Notes: generated from the sequence alone by a model not told the origin. Positions 17,373-26,935 are shown, counted from the first letter of the stretch. The stretch: DNA of 64,000 nt from a bacterium (GCA_020440605.1 JAGRNT010000006.1:62001-126000), one strand, 5' to 3'. A program made the numbers and translations.

Positions 17373-17678
17373 ATGTTCCCGCAGTTGCCGGTTTACTCTC
17401 ACATGCGAAAGGAAACTACGGCAACGGCAGAATCCAAGAATGACATCGATGCAAGCAAAGTGAGCCAGGTTCCACCTGGAGCAATGACTTCTGCTGATCG
17501 GGTCATCGAGATTGGACAGCTCCTGGCACGTGCTCTGGTTCGCCAGAGATGTGGAAGAGTGAAGCAGTTTGCATCGAGTGACGCAGCTTCAGCAGAATCC
17601 TTGGCTAAAAGACTTGACTCAAAGGGGCACCTCGAGCGTTCATTGCACGGCAATGATTACGGAGGCAGTCATGAATGA
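17373..17678 (+). CDS. Small protein upstream of DUF2924 gene
   Basis: The 101-aa hydrophilic product (start uncertain: ATG at 17373 or 17403) ends with a basic stretch and overlaps the DUF2924 gene by 8 bp, so it is likely the first gene of the recombinase operon. The middle (DRVIEIGQLLARALVRQRCG) is a predicted helix. No known domain is recognised. Small ORFs in this position are common in DUF2924-recombinase cassettes of prophage-like elements, which is context and not homology. Confidence 0.5.
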   Translation: MFPQLPVYSHMRKETTATAESKNDIDASKVSQVPPGAMTSADRVIEIGQLLARALVRQRCGRVKQFASSDAASAESLAKRLDSKGHLERSLHGNDYGGSHE

Positions 17679-18126
17679 TCAAGTGTTGGTTGCACTGGCA
17701 GAGTTAGAGAAATCTTCAACTGATGAGCTGAAGCAGAGGTGGTCTGATTTGATTGGAACAGAGCCCCCTGCATACTCGCGCAGCCACCTGATCCGTCGCC
17801 TGAGCTACAGAATACAGGAAATGCATCACGGAGGAATTTCGGAAGTTGCAAGGGGGCAACTGAATCGCGCATTAGAGGAGCGACAGATCAATCCCCTGGG
17901 AGGCGTTACGTTTCTTCAAAAGGGAAAAGTGGTACAGCGGAAGCGGTGGCTGCCACCAGCTGGGACCACCTATCGAAGAGTCTATAGAGGTCAGGATTAT
18001 ACATTGACAATCCTGGATCAGGGAGTAGATGTCAACGGCAAGCGGTACACATCTCCCTCTGCAGCCGCAGTTGCAATTGCTGGAAGTAAGAAGAACGGTC
18101 GGAAGTGGTGGGGAATTCCAAGCTAA
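17671..18126 (+). CDS. DUF2924 domain protein
   Basis: ATG at 17671 with GGAGGC seven bases upstream gives 151 aa; a longer frame to 17569 lacks a ribosome site. The C-terminal part has the DUF2924 signature: GTTYRRVYRGQDYTLTILDQ, VDVNGKRYTSPSAAAVAIAG, then KWWGIPS. The N-terminal half is helical (SRSHLIRRLSYRIQEMHHGG). DUF2924 proteins are encoded beside serine recombinases on prophages and islands; their biochemical role is unknown, possibly an accessory DNA-binding factor. The operon continues 10 bp later with the resolvase-domain protein. Confidence 0.85.
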   Translation: MNDQVLVALAELEKSSTDELKQRWSDLIGTEPPAYSRSHLIRRLSYRIQEMHHGGISEVARGQLNRALEERQINPLGGVTFLQKGKVVQRKRWLPPAGTTYRRVYRGQDYTLTILDQGVDVNGKRYTSPSAAAVAIAGSKKNGRKWWGIPS

Positions 18127-18136
18127 GGAGACAACT

Positions 18137-18640
18137 ATGTGTCATTCATCTGTCAGAAACGATTCAAGTGTCAGGAGCGGTTCAAGTCATACACCCTCGA
18201 CAATCGTGCGCTGTGGCATATATACCAGAGCCAGAACAGAAGAAGGCCTGCCAACAGAGTGCGCTGCTCTGATTAACCAATATGAACGCTGCTCCAGTTA
18301 TGTATCAGCTCGAGCTGATGATATGTGGCGCGTCACCGCCACATACTATGACGGTAGTTACGGTGCAGCTGATAAGCACCGGCCTGCTCTTCAGCGAATG
18401 CTTGCAGACCTTGGCAAAGGCCAACTGGACGTCATACTGGTTGCCAGCTTTGATCGGCTCTGGCGAAGCAGTAGGGACATGTGCGACTTTCTGTCTCAGC
18501 TCACACAGGCTGATGTTGGATTCGTGTCAGTGAATCAGGCGGTTGACACAACAACTGCGGCCGGCCGCTTAACAATGAATGCGCTATGGCAATTTTCAGC
18601 TTCATTCCTTTATGACAATGAGGAGCGGTCACATGAATAG
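18137..18640 (+). CDS. Resolvase-domain protein lacking the catalytic serine
   Basis: ATG at 18137 with AAGGAG six bases upstream gives 167 aa consisting almost only of a serine-recombinase N-terminal domain. Conserved parts are IVRCGIYTRARTEEGLPTE, DVILVASFDRLWRSSRDM and FVSVNQAVDTTTAAGRLTMN. In the neighbouring active recombinase the first motif reads IYTRVSSEEG with catalytic Ser; here the same place is Arg33-Thr34. The protein stops where the E helix begins (NEERSHE), so it also lacks the DNA-binding half. Its stop overlaps the start of the full recombinase by 8 bp. It could be a decayed copy, but the good ribosome site and tight coupling suggest an accessory subunit or directionality factor. 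Confidence 0.8.
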   Translation: MCHSSVRNDSSVRSGSSHTPSTIVRCGIYTRARTEEGLPTECAALINQYERCSSYVSARADDMWRVTATYYDGSYGAADKHRPALQRMLADLGKGQLDVILVASFDRLWRSSRDMCDFLSQLTQADVGFVSVNQAVDTTTAAGRLTMNALWQFSASFLYDNEERSHE

Positions 18641-20168
18641 AACTTCCGAGATCAAACTACAGAGTTCATCACAAGTAATAAGATGTGCCATTTACACCCG
18701 GGTCAGCAGTGAAGAAGGACTCAATACTGAGTTTACTTCCTTAGATAACCAACTTGCTACTTGCCTAGAAAAGATCGAAAACAACGCATGCAATAACTGG
18801 ACGTTTTTCCATGAGTACCGGGAAGCGGGTATCACTGCGCGTAGCAACAACAGACCTCAGTTCAAGCAGTTAATGCATGATATTCAAGATCAGAATTTCG
18901 ATATTCTAATTGTTCATAGACTTGATCGTCTCGTCCGCCGCATGTCTGAGTACCAGCAAGTCATTCCAATCCTGGAAAAAAACAACGTAGGCCTAGTTTC
19001 CGTGCAACAGGAGATTGACGGATCAACTGCAGCGGGAAGAATGCTGATCAACATCTTAATGACATTCGCCGAATTTGAAGTAGACATCACATGTGAGCGC
19101 CAGAGAGAGAAGGCATATGCAATGAGGAAGCGCGGAATGCGTACCGGGGGTCGGCCGATTCTTGGCTACGACATTGACCCGGTCACTAAGCAGTACATCG
19201 TAAACAAGGAAGAGGCGAAGCTGGTCAATGAGATTTTTCAGCGTTTTGCGGATAAGCCCAAGAAAGGAGACCTAGTCCGCGAGTTGAACGCTGAAGGCAA
19301 AACTCGAAAAACCTGGACCATGAAGAACGGAGAACCTCATGATCCGGGTCCTTTCACCATGTCCTATATATCCAGACTGCTGGCCAATCGTACTTACATC
19401 GGTGTAGAGGAGTACCACCGAACAGGTGAAACATTCCCGGGACTGCAAGAGCCGATAGTTGCCAAAGAGCTGTTTGACAGGGTACAGAGTTTATTGAACC
19501 AGAACGCCTACATCAAACACAGTCGAGAACGGAGCGAGATTCAGGCTCTGCTCAAGCACATCGTATTCTGCAAGTCTTGTAACGAGCCCATGGCCCCCAA
19601 GTATGCAGGTCCGCGTGAGCGTGCATACTACGAGTACGTCTGTCGAACTGCACGGAATAAGGGGTACCGCTTCTGCCCTAATCCTTCAGTTCCGGCTAAG
19701 CAGCTTGAAGCATTGGTCGTAGAGCAAATCAGGGTTGCACTACGGACTGATGAGGTCTATCTAACGGTACTCAAGCAGCTGGATGGAGAGCGGGAGCGGA
19801 CGTTGAAGATACTCATAGCGCGTAAACAGAAGCTTGAATCTCTCATTCAATCCAATCAATCGGAAGAAGGAGTACGGACTTCAGGTCGTCAGAAGCAATT
19901 GGATGGAGAGCTCAAGGAAATCACAGCTCAATGTAACAGGTTGGAACTGGCTCCCATCTCTAAGGGTGAGGTGGCCAATGAGCTGCAGGTCTTCGACCGG
20001 ATCTGGGACAACCTGTTCCCGCGCGAGCAGGAGCGGATTGCCAAGCTGCTAGTCAAGTCTGTGACGGTTGCAAAGGGGGAGGTGCTGATAGAGCTTTTTG
20101 ATGACGGTTTGGCTTCCTTGGTCAGGGAGATACGAAAAGCTGGGACTGAAATTATCTCGGTGGAGTAG
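18633..20168 (+). CDS. Large serine recombinase
   Basis: ATG at 18633 after GAGGAG gives 511 aa; an upstream ATG at 18579 would run deep into the previous gene. The resolvase domain at about 15-160 has catalytic Ser25 in IYTRVSSEEG and the Arg-rich IVHRLDRLVRRMSEY and STAAGRMLINILMTFAEFE. The recombinase domain follows (GMRTGGRPILGYDIDPVTKQ), then a zinc ribbon starting FCKSCNEPMAPKYAG with later cysteines CRTARNKGYRFC, and a C-terminal coiled coil. It cuts and joins att sites to integrate or excise DNA. It lies 2.6 kb inside the left island end and is the best candidate enzyme for some part of the island's mobility. Confidence 0.93.
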   Translation: MNRTSEIKLQSSSQVIRCAIYTRVSSEEGLNTEFTSLDNQLATCLEKIENNACNNWTFFHEYREAGITARSNNRPQFKQLMHDIQDQNFDILIVHRLDRLVRRMSEYQQVIPILEKNNVGLVSVQQEIDGSTAAGRMLINILMTFAEFEVDITCERQREKAYAMRKRGMRTGGRPILGYDIDPVTKQYIVNKEEAKLVNEIFQRFADKPKKGDLVRELNAEGKTRKTWTMKNGEPHDPGPFTMSYISRLLANRTYIGVEEYHRTGETFPGLQEPIVAKELFDRVQSLLNQNAYIKHSRERSEIQALLKHIVFCKSCNEPMAPKYAGPRERAYYEYVCRTARNKGYRFCPNPSVPAKQLEALVVEQIRVALRTDEVYLTVLKQLDGERERTLKILIARKQKLESLIQSNQSEEGVRTSGRQKQLDGELKEITAQCNRLELAPISKGEVANELQVFDRIWDNLFPREQERIAKLLVKSVTVAKGEVLIELFDDGLASLVREIRKAGTEIISVE

Positions 20169-20171
20169 GGG

Positions 20172-20711
20172 ATGTTAATACGAGTTCCATTTGAAATGAA
20201 GAAGCGGGGTGGAAAGCGCGAAATCAAGCTCGCCAAGGATGACGCCAAAGCAGACTGGCGGGCGCAGAAGCCGCTGCTGGTCAGCCTTGCCCTTGCCTTT
20301 GCATGGCAGGAGAAGCTGGACGCCGGTGAGTTTGACAACATGAATGCCTTGGCCAAGCATCTCAAGGTTGACTTCTCATACCTGTCGCGCATTCTGAATC
20401 TGACCCTGCTGGATCCCTTCATTGTTGAGGAGATAGTAAACGGCCGCGAGCCATCCGGTACCAGCCTTGCCCGGCTACAGAAGGGATTGCCACTCAACTG
20501 GGATGAGCAGCGCAGGAAGTATGGATTTGAGCCACGACAATATGCGACTGAAAAAGCTCCTGTGGTGACGGATCCAAAGGCGGATGCTGCCAACAGGGAC
20601 AACGTGGCAGCTAATTTGAGTTCTACATCTTCGTCGCCTGTGTTGAAGCCGAAAACCAACCGACATGTTGCCAAGGGCAGTGGCAGCATGAGCCTGTTCA
20701 ACGAAAGCTAG
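20172..20711 (+). CDS. HTH accessory protein of the recombinase operon
   Basis: The 179-aa product begins 3 bp after the recombinase stop. Residues about 35-90 form a helix-turn-helix (DAGEFDNMNALAKHLKVDFS, YLSRILNLTLLDPFIVEEIV), a ParB/KorB-like pattern seen in the small gene that follows DUF2924-type recombinases in other elements. The C-terminal third is low-complexity (Ser, Ala, Lys). Probably a DNA-binding accessory or regulator; this is from context and helix pattern. The start may be the internal ATG at 20196. Confidence 0.65.
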   Translation: MLIRVPFEMKKRGGKREIKLAKDDAKADWRAQKPLLVSLALAFAWQEKLDAGEFDNMNALAKHLKVDFSYLSRILNLTLLDPFIVEEIVNGREPSGTSLARLQKGLPLNWDEQRRKYGFEPRQYATEKAPVVTDPKADAANRDNVAANLSSTSSSPVLKPKTNRHVAKGSGSMSLFNES

Positions 20712-20743
20712 GGAAGCCAAATCTCAATTGTTGTGAGGAAATC

Positions 20744-21304
20744 ATGGAGTTCAAGAAGAACCGTGAGACGCATGCACAGACATGTATCAAGACAGTGCGG
20801 CTGTTTGTCGAATGGTGGGACATTACCATTCCTGAAGGTGTCACTGTACCGAAGGGTCCTGCAGGTGTGTGGTATCAGATTCAACGAAATGAGTTCGTTG
20901 ACCAACATCCCCTGCAGTGCTGCTACCACCAGCAGTACTCGGCATTAGGACACCCGCAGCATCCCGAGAAGACACCTGAGCAGGTTTTCCAGGAGGCCAT
21001 GGATCTGGTTGAACTCAGGAACCTGAAACATCCTCAGCTGATCTTCGCCTATCTGGAAACCACACCACCGATTCGCAGAAGTGAGGTGCTGATCGTGGAG
21101 ACACGTGATACCGCGCCGCTATTGCTGATAGATGCCGCCGTAGGCGGAGGTCTGGGCTGGGGAGGCTGGAGCGCCAGTAACGTATATCGGGATTGGCGTT
21201 GGCCAAAGAGAGCGGAAGCGCGCAGGCCGGAATTCTGGCACAAGCAGATCTTCTCGCAGGAGGAGCTCGATGGACGTCCCAGGGTGAGACGTTACAGGGA
21301 ATGA
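20744..21304 (+). CDS. Hypothetical protein, 186 aa
   Basis: ATG at 20744 is preceded by GAGGAAA. The product is soluble and rich in Trp and Glu, with a Gly-rich turn in the middle (AAVGGGLGWGGWSASN) and a basic C-terminus. No family is recognised. It follows the recombinase operon by 32 bp on the same strand and may belong to it. Confidence 0.6.
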   Translation: MEFKKNRETHAQTCIKTVRLFVEWWDITIPEGVTVPKGPAGVWYQIQRNEFVDQHPLQCCYHQQYSALGHPQHPEKTPEQVFQEAMDLVELRNLKHPQLIFAYLETTPPIRRSEVLIVETRDTAPLLLIDAAVGGGLGWGGWSASNVYRDWRWPKRAEARRPEFWHKQIFSQEELDGRPRVRRYRE

Positions 21305-21398
21305 ATGCTGCAGCTGGCCCGAACTGATCACTTGCTAATCTGCACAATCGAGCTATGTTGTCAGCCAATCGACGCAACGACGTCGTCAGGAGGACAAC

Positions 21399-21725
21399 AT
21401 GAAGACATCAATAATCTCGACAGCACTGGCATTCATGGATCACCTGCGAGAGCAGGGGTTCAAGGAGCACACCGTACTGCAATATCAGACCGACCTGATG
21501 AAGGCGGTTGGATTCCTGGGAGAGTACCGTCGCGTCAAGGAGATATTGCCAAGTCAGATAGAACTGTTCCTGCAGAGCGATGCCTTGCTGCATAGCCGCA
21601 AGGGCAGGGCATTGGCACCTCGCACTATTGAAAGGACTGTAAGAGTGCTGCGCCACTATCTGTATTGGCTGCAGAAGCAGAAGATGCGGCGATGCGATGA
21701 CCTGCTGGAGGTGGTAGAGCGTTAA
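21399..21725 (+). CDS. Lone tyrosine-recombinase-type N-terminal (SAM-like) domain
   Basis: ATG at 21399 with a strong AGGAGGACAAC gives 108 aa. The fold signature matches the core-binding domain of phage integrases: ALAFMDHLREQGFKEHTVLQ, YQTDLMKAVGFLGEYR, then APRTIERTVRVLRHYLYWLQ. The frame ends with a stop after EVVER; no catalytic Arg, His or Tyr domain follows. It may be a truncated integrase, or a stand-alone site-binding protein. Its presence fits an island whose attachment site is at ssrA. It is the last rightward gene before the convergent defence operon (73-bp gap). Confidence 0.6.
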   Translation: MKTSIISTALAFMDHLREQGFKEHTVLQYQTDLMKAVGFLGEYRRVKEILPSQIELFLQSDALLHSRKGRALAPRTIERTVRVLRHYLYWLQKQKMRRCDDLLEVVER

Positions 21726-21798
21726 AAGATTTCGAATGAGGACAACGCATCCAATGTAGTATCAACTGACTCGTAGGTCTTTCTGTAGAACCAGAGAG

Positions 21799-24700
21799 TT
21801 ACATATTCCGCATCATTTTCTTGACCTGTTTATCCAAGGGCTGGTCATAGCGGATCACTTCAACTCTGTACCCTTGAAGTTTCAGCTCCTCACGAAGCTC
21901 CTTATCCTTCTTCTTCTGATTGGGCTCGTCATGAACAGTGCCATCGCAGAATACGCAGACGTTCGGCTCAAAGAAGAAGTCCGGAATGCACTTGAGCTGA
22001 TCTATCGACTTCTGTGCCTGGTCAGGCAGTCGGTAGTTGCCATCCACTAGTGCAGATAATAACTTTCGTTCAATCTCTGATCTGGAGTCAGTCAGTGACT
22101 CTAGCCAGGCAAGGTGTTCATGCCAGTTCCTGTCGCCATATCTCGTCAGTGTCCTTGAACCAGTCAGATCCACCAGATTCTGTCTGATGTCATGCCTATT
22201 TATCATCAATGCTTCATGCTGATTCCCAAAGCTGAGTAGGCACTCGTAACAGGCAGCTTCGCAGTTCGGTTTGATGTCTTCACCTGTCGGTTTAAAGTGG
22301 CATCTGATCAGTGCTTCCTCAGCGATGCGAGCAATTGCATCCGGGCGCATGATAATCCGTTCCAGGACTCCAGCGCCACCTTCATTGGACTCGTAGAACA
22401 TGATGGACTTATGTTCAAGTTCGCCAATCCTCTCCGCTGAAAGTTCTGACTCTTCTAGTTGATAAACGGATTCACAACCTCGCTGCAAGGCGTATTGAAG
22501 AGTTGCCAGGAATCCCGTGCTCACTTCCATGTAGCTGGGATTGATGTTCAGGAGCAGCAGATTATGCGTTCCCCTTACCATCAGTCTGACATTCTGGAGA
22601 CTTAGTTGTGAAGCAATCGATGGTGCTCCTTCCTCTCCGCTGACAACAGTCCCAGTCTCCATGTCTATCAGGAACCCGGTATGGTTTCCGGAGCGCCAGC
22701 CATTGTTGATCTTCATGATTGTCGCTGCCGGGGCGTAAGTCAGCTGAATAGCCGGGTTGTCGCCAATGTAAACGTCTGCCTTTTGTACTCTTACGCGTCC
22801 ATCCTCTGGTGCAAACTGGAAACTGGTTTCGAGTTCGAATCCGCGCCGCCTTCTTTCCTCTTCATTGGAGGTAATGCGGTCTCTCTTTCTTGCCTTGACA
22901 TTTGGCATTTCAAGAACAGAAATAAAAGTGCTGTTTCCGGCATCAAATCTGGTATGGCATGCCGGGCAGAGATCCAGTTCCGGTTCACAGAATGCACCGC
23001 AACTTTGGCAGATCCGCTTTCGTGATGTCCGCTCTGACAAGCCGCCGGGAGGAACCTGGAAGGAATCGGCCTGCCATTTGACACCTTCGTGATAGATGAT
23101 GTTGCCAGGTGCAAACTCGCGCACACCAAGGAATCTTGGTCTGGCAATATACTCTCCACCAGCCCGTGAAATCCAAGCGCGCACTGGCAGGGCAGGGAAG
23201 TTATATCCAGGCAGGAAACCCTCACTTGCCAGATAGCGATAAGGGTAGAAGTCGCTTTCTTCACGTTGTGTGTCAATCTGCAGCAACAGGTTTCGCTGGC
23301 GCTCAGCTTCCCTTTCCTGTATGGATGCGGCAAGCTGGTCATCTTTAGTCCTTGCCTTCCTTCTGGCCTTCATGGCTGCATCAAACTGCTTTTCGGATGC
23401 ATCATATAGTTCGCGCCAGCGATCGAAGGCCCTGTCAAACTGCTCCGGGGCGGTGGCAAGGACATTCCTGATCCATTCAAGGGAGACTCCCGGCATGGAC
23501 CCGCCGACTTCAAGTTCCTCATTCAGGATCTTGTGTATGCTCATTCCTAGTTCATTAATGACTGGGTCTTTCAGTTGAATCTGGCCTGCCGCATTCTCGT
23601 TCAACGGTTGGCCGTCGCTTTCGACGTCAAGCACATTTTCGATTGACTGTCCAAGTGGCAGGCGGACCTTTGCCAACCACATTGCATGGATATGAGCCTT
23701 TAGAAGCGCTTCATTACCTAGATCCAGTCGAGGAGCTTTGACGCTTCCTGCAACCATGTCTTCCCGGCGATTGAAGAAGTACTGGTCGTGACTGTTCAAG
23801 GCACCGCAGTATGTATAGACGAGGCCCGGCTGGCCTTGCCGTCCCGCTCGACCGCTGCGCTGGGCGTAGTTAGCAGGTGTGGGCGGGACGTTACGCATAT
23901 GCACTATGTCAAGGTCCGCGATGTCAATCCCGAGCTCCATGGTCGGCGAGCAGACGATGTATGGCAGCCTTCTACCAAGCTCGCTTTCCTTTGCGGTGTC
24001 ACTGTCCTCCCAGCGGAACCTACGTTCCCTTCGTTCTCGTTCACCCTGCATGACAACCTGCGCCGTATGCTCGCGAGCTTCGAACTCAGCCATTGCAGCA
24101 GCCTGTTCACTGTAGAAGCTCTTGAAGAATTGATTCACTGGCACTTGAACATCTGAGTAGCCTGATGCTGTTCCGCGACGAACATACATCGGATCGGGTG
24201 GGGGTGGGCTGCCATCGCCAAGTTGCCAAAGCAGGCAGGACGCATCCAGTTGATAAATCTGATGGTCCTCCACGGGATCAAGCCTGCGCAGGAATCCTTG
24301 TCCGACGAGCATTTCAAGCAGACCGGTGAGAGCTGCATCATATTCATCTGTGCTGAGGCTAAGGGATGTTCTGATAAAGCGGCCGATTGCACTTCTATAT
24401 GTAAGGTAGATTGCTGAGTACGGCAACCTGTCTGCTTCACCTAACTGCACGTACTGGCGAGCAGTGCTCAACTCATCTATCTCGTGATCCAGACCCCAGA
24501 ACTCATTTAGTTGCTGCTCAGCCTTCTTTCGAATCTGTTGCTGCCTGGTTTCTGTTAGTACACCGCAGCTGATCGCCAGTTTCTGGCGGAACTGCCTGAG
24601 GATTGTTTCAACCAGGCGTTTTCGGTCTGCCACCGACATATGGGCTGCTGCCGGATGCCAGTGCCAGAGATGGTCGTTGCCAGTCACTTCATCCAGGTCT

Positions 24701-26859
24701 CGGAAACCCATCTTGAGCAATCCGACATCCTCCAGGTTCGGCTGGACAACTCGCCAGCTTCTGCGCAGGTCGTTGTACAGCCTGTACTCGGTCAGCTCCT
24801 GGAATATTTCCCAGACCTTCTGGGCAGCCTGTGCCTGCGGGTTCAACTGGGCATTCTCAGCAATATCCCGGATTGTCAGGCCACTGTGTGCCAGGGTTTC
24901 CCTGGCAACATTCTCATAGGTGAGATGCCCCTTGTCCTTGAGAGCTGCATAGAGGGCTGCCCGCAGACCCGATACTTTCACGAAATCATTGAAGTGACCA
25001 GCCTGCAAAGCTGCATCCTGGCGGTTGTCCGTGAATGAAAGCAGCTTGCTGGCTGCCGTGCCTGCATGGGAAGTATGGCGCAGGACTGAGGCAGCAATGA
25101 CGGTTGTTGCACTGGAGCGGGCTTCACTTGACAGCGATGCCAGTTTGGTGAAGTCTTTCTCCCGCCTCGTGTAGTACTCCCCACAGTTCAGGCAGATCGC
25201 GAATGGGGCTGGTTGCCACCACATGCACAGGCCGTTGGCAGTGTCAGCGGTGCTGTATCCACCTTCAATGTCAACCCAGACCTGCCGCGGCACCCGCTCC
25301 TTCCAAGTCGAGGATAGCCGGCCCCTGGCGTCATACCATTCCTGCGGGATCTGCTCCTCGCTCCAGTTGTTTTCCGCCGGAGCGATCATCAGGTAGCCTT
25401 CCTGGTTTCCTTCCTCTTCCTCGCTCAGCCAGCCCAGCGGCTGGGGCAGGAACTCATGCATGCCCTGCTGGACGTGGTAGTAATCCTGTCCACAGGTTCG
25501 GCAGAACTTGATCGGTGCCAGCCTGCGCCCTTCTGAGGCGACGAGCTGGCCATCCATGCTGAATATCCGCTCATCAGTGGATTCAAATGAGGAGTAGATC
25601 GCCCGGCCCTGGCCGATGAACTGGTGCAGCTTGAAAGCCATCGCGCTGCCGGCTCCCTCCCTGGCAAGGTTTCCGCTGACCGCCAGCAGTTCCTGCAGCT
25701 TTGCTTCACATTCGGCTTCACTGACTACACTCGCAGCTGCCAGTTCGGCAGCGGCATCAGCGAGCGTGCGTGGTGTCCGTCTCCTGAGCTGCCCTTCAGC
25801 ATCGGGCTCCACTCCGAATCCATACTCAGCCCAGCGGACAATTGGATGTTGCTTCAGTTCAGCTGCTGTCTGGGGCAGGGGAGCCTGCATTGCGTTTTGC
25901 AGTTCTGATTGGGTAGGGGCAGAGCCTTCCGTGAATGTGACCAAGGTTTCCTCTATCACCTGGTTTTCGTTGAAGCTGTGGCCGAAGAAGCGAGAGGCGA
26001 AGTCGGATACGGCCTCCCTGCGGGCTACCGGGCTGACATCCTTGTCCGAGACCATAGTGGCACTGGTGCCGATATGCAGCAGGCCTTCTGCGGCACAGCG
26101 CTCTTTCAGACGGCGGATCAGCATTGCCACATCTGCACCCTGCCTGCCACGGTAGGTATGCAGCTCGTCGCAGACCAGCATGCGCAGGCCGCCATCCTTG
26201 CGGTTGAGGAATACCTGGTCCTCGGGGCGCACCAGCATCAGCTCCGCCATGACGTAGTTGGTCAGCATGATCTGCGGAGGATAGTTGCGCAGTTCTTCAC
26301 GCCGGGTGCTGGATGTGTCGCCGGTGTACTTCTCAAACGTAAACGGAAACTCAGTTGTGTATCTGTTCTGGTAGCCATCCTGCAGCTTCTGCAGGGCCTG
26401 GCGCTGGGAATTGACGAGTGCATTCATCGGGAAGACAGCCAGTGCTGCGACGGAGTTTCCGCCATGTGGACTGCGCAGCAGGGAGTCAACAATCGGGATG
26501 AAGTAGGTCAGGCTCTTGCCGGAGCCTGTGCCACTTGTGACGATATAACTCTGCCCCTGGGCGGCCTTCTCGATGGCCTCAACCTGGTGCTTGTACAACC
26601 TGAATGGCTCACCTTCGTCCGTGCGAAACACCCGTGCTGTTTCCTGGTGCAGCATTCCCTGCTGGGCCAGTTCGTCCACTGTGGCAACACGCTTGTAGGA
26701 GGGGCTGAGCTGCAGCAGGTAATCCGGCCAGAGTTTCTTCTCTTCCATCAGAGCCTTGTCGATGAAATCGCGAACACGCTCATCGGCTACTGAAAAGTAG
26801 GCGCGGACAAACTCCCGGTAGTCGGAGAGAACAGATTGATGTAGGTCGAAGATCGTCAT
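21799..26859 (-). CDS. Giant DEAD/DEAH helicase with DUF1998 and nuclease-like C-terminus
   Basis: The 1686-aa protein has a superfamily 2 helicase with Walker A TSGTGSGKS (about residue 110), DEAH-type motif VCDELHTYRGRQGADVAMLI, GTSATM, and later CSPTMELGIDIADLD and motif VI YAQRSGRAGRQGQP. A zinc ribbon (CQSCGAFCEPELDLCPAC) and the DUF1998/MZB Cys cluster CEAACYECLLSFGNQ follow. The last 80 residues resemble a Vsr/DUF559-type restriction fold (IPDFFFEPNVCVFCDGTVHD, LKLQGYRVEVIRYD). This combines what DISARM splits into DrmA and DrmB, or resembles Druantia DruE. In a defence system it would translocate on and process foreign DNA. Last gene of the leftward operon, 76 bp after the membrane protein gene. 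Confidence 0.88.
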   Translation of the reverse strand: MTIFDLHQSVLSDYREFVRAYFSVADERVRDFIDKALMEEKKLWPDYLLQLSPSYKRVATVDELAQQGMLHQETARVFRTDEGEPFRLYKHQVEAIEKAAQGQSYIVTSGTGSGKSLTYFIPIVDSLLRSPHGGNSVAALAVFPMNALVNSQRQALQKLQDGYQNRYTTEFPFTFEKYTGDTSSTRREELRNYPPQIMLTNYVMAELMLVRPEDQVFLNRKDGGLRMLVCDELHTYRGRQGADVAMLIRRLKERCAAEGLLHIGTSATMVSDKDVSPVARREAVSDFASRFFGHSFNENQVIEETLVTFTEGSAPTQSELQNAMQAPLPQTAAELKQHPIVRWAEYGFGVEPDAEGQLRRRTPRTLADAAAELAAASVVSEAECEAKLQELLAVSGNLAREGAGSAMAFKLHQFIGQGRAIYSSFESTDERIFSMDGQLVASEGRRLAPIKFCRTCGQDYYHVQQGMHEFLPQPLGWLSEEEEGNQEGYLMIAPAENNWSEEQIPQEWYDARGRLSSTWKERVPRQVWVDIEGGYSTADTANGLCMWWQPAPFAICLNCGEYYTRREKDFTKLASLSSEARSSATTVIAASVLRHTSHAGTAASKLLSFTDNRQDAALQAGHFNDFVKVSGLRAALYAALKDKGHLTYENVARETLAHSGLTIRDIAENAQLNPQAQAAQKVWEIFQELTEYRLYNDLRRSWRVVQPNLEDVGLLKMGFRDLDEVTGNDHLWHWHPAAAHMSVADRKRLVETILRQFRQKLAISCGVLTETRQQQIRKKAEQQLNEFWGLDHEIDELSTARQYVQLGEADRLPYSAIYLTYRSAIGRFIRTSLSLSTDEYDAALTGLLEMLVGQGFLRRLDPVEDHQIYQLDASCLLWQLGDGSPPPPDPMYVRRGTASGYSDVQVPVNQFFKSFYSEQAAAMAEFEAREHTAQVVMQGERERRERRFRWEDSDTAKESELGRRLPYIVCSPTMELGIDIADLDIVHMRNVPPTPANYAQRSGRAGRQGQPGLVYTYCGALNSHDQYFFNRREDMVAGSVKAPRLDLGNEALLKAHIHAMWLAKVRLPLGQSIENVLDVESDGQPLNENAAGQIQLKDPVINELGMSIHKILNEELEVGGSMPGVSLEWIRNVLATAPEQFDRAFDRWRELYDASEKQFDAAMKARRKARTKDDQLAASIQEREAERQRNLLLQIDTQREESDFYPYRYLASEGFLPGYNFPALPVRAWISRAGGEYIARPRFLGVREFAPGNIIYHEGVKWQADSFQVPPGGLSERTSRKRICQSCGAFCEPELDLCPACHTRFDAGNSTFISVLEMPNVKARKRDRITSNEEERRRRGFELETSFQFAPEDGRVRVQKADVYIGDNPAIQLTYAPAATIMKINNGWRSGNHTGFLIDMETGTVVSGEEGAPSIASQLSLQNVRLMVRGTHNLLLLNINPSYMEVSTGFLATLQYALQRGCESVYQLEESELSAERIGELEHKSIMFYESNEGGAGVLERIIMRPDAIARIAEEALIRCHFKPTGEDIKPNCEAACYECLLSFGNQHEALMINRHDIRQNLVDLTGSRTLTRYGDRNWHEHLAWLESLTDSRSEIERKLLSALVDGNYRLPDQAQKSIDQLKCIPDFFFEPNVCVFCDGTVHDEPNQKKKDKELREELKLQGYRVEVIRYDQPLDKQVKKMMRNM

Positions 26860-26935
26860 CTAATGCCTTCCCGCAATCGCGATTCTCATAGCATGCAACT
26901 TTGTCCTGCACAAGTTGCACATGAAATTGATCTGA

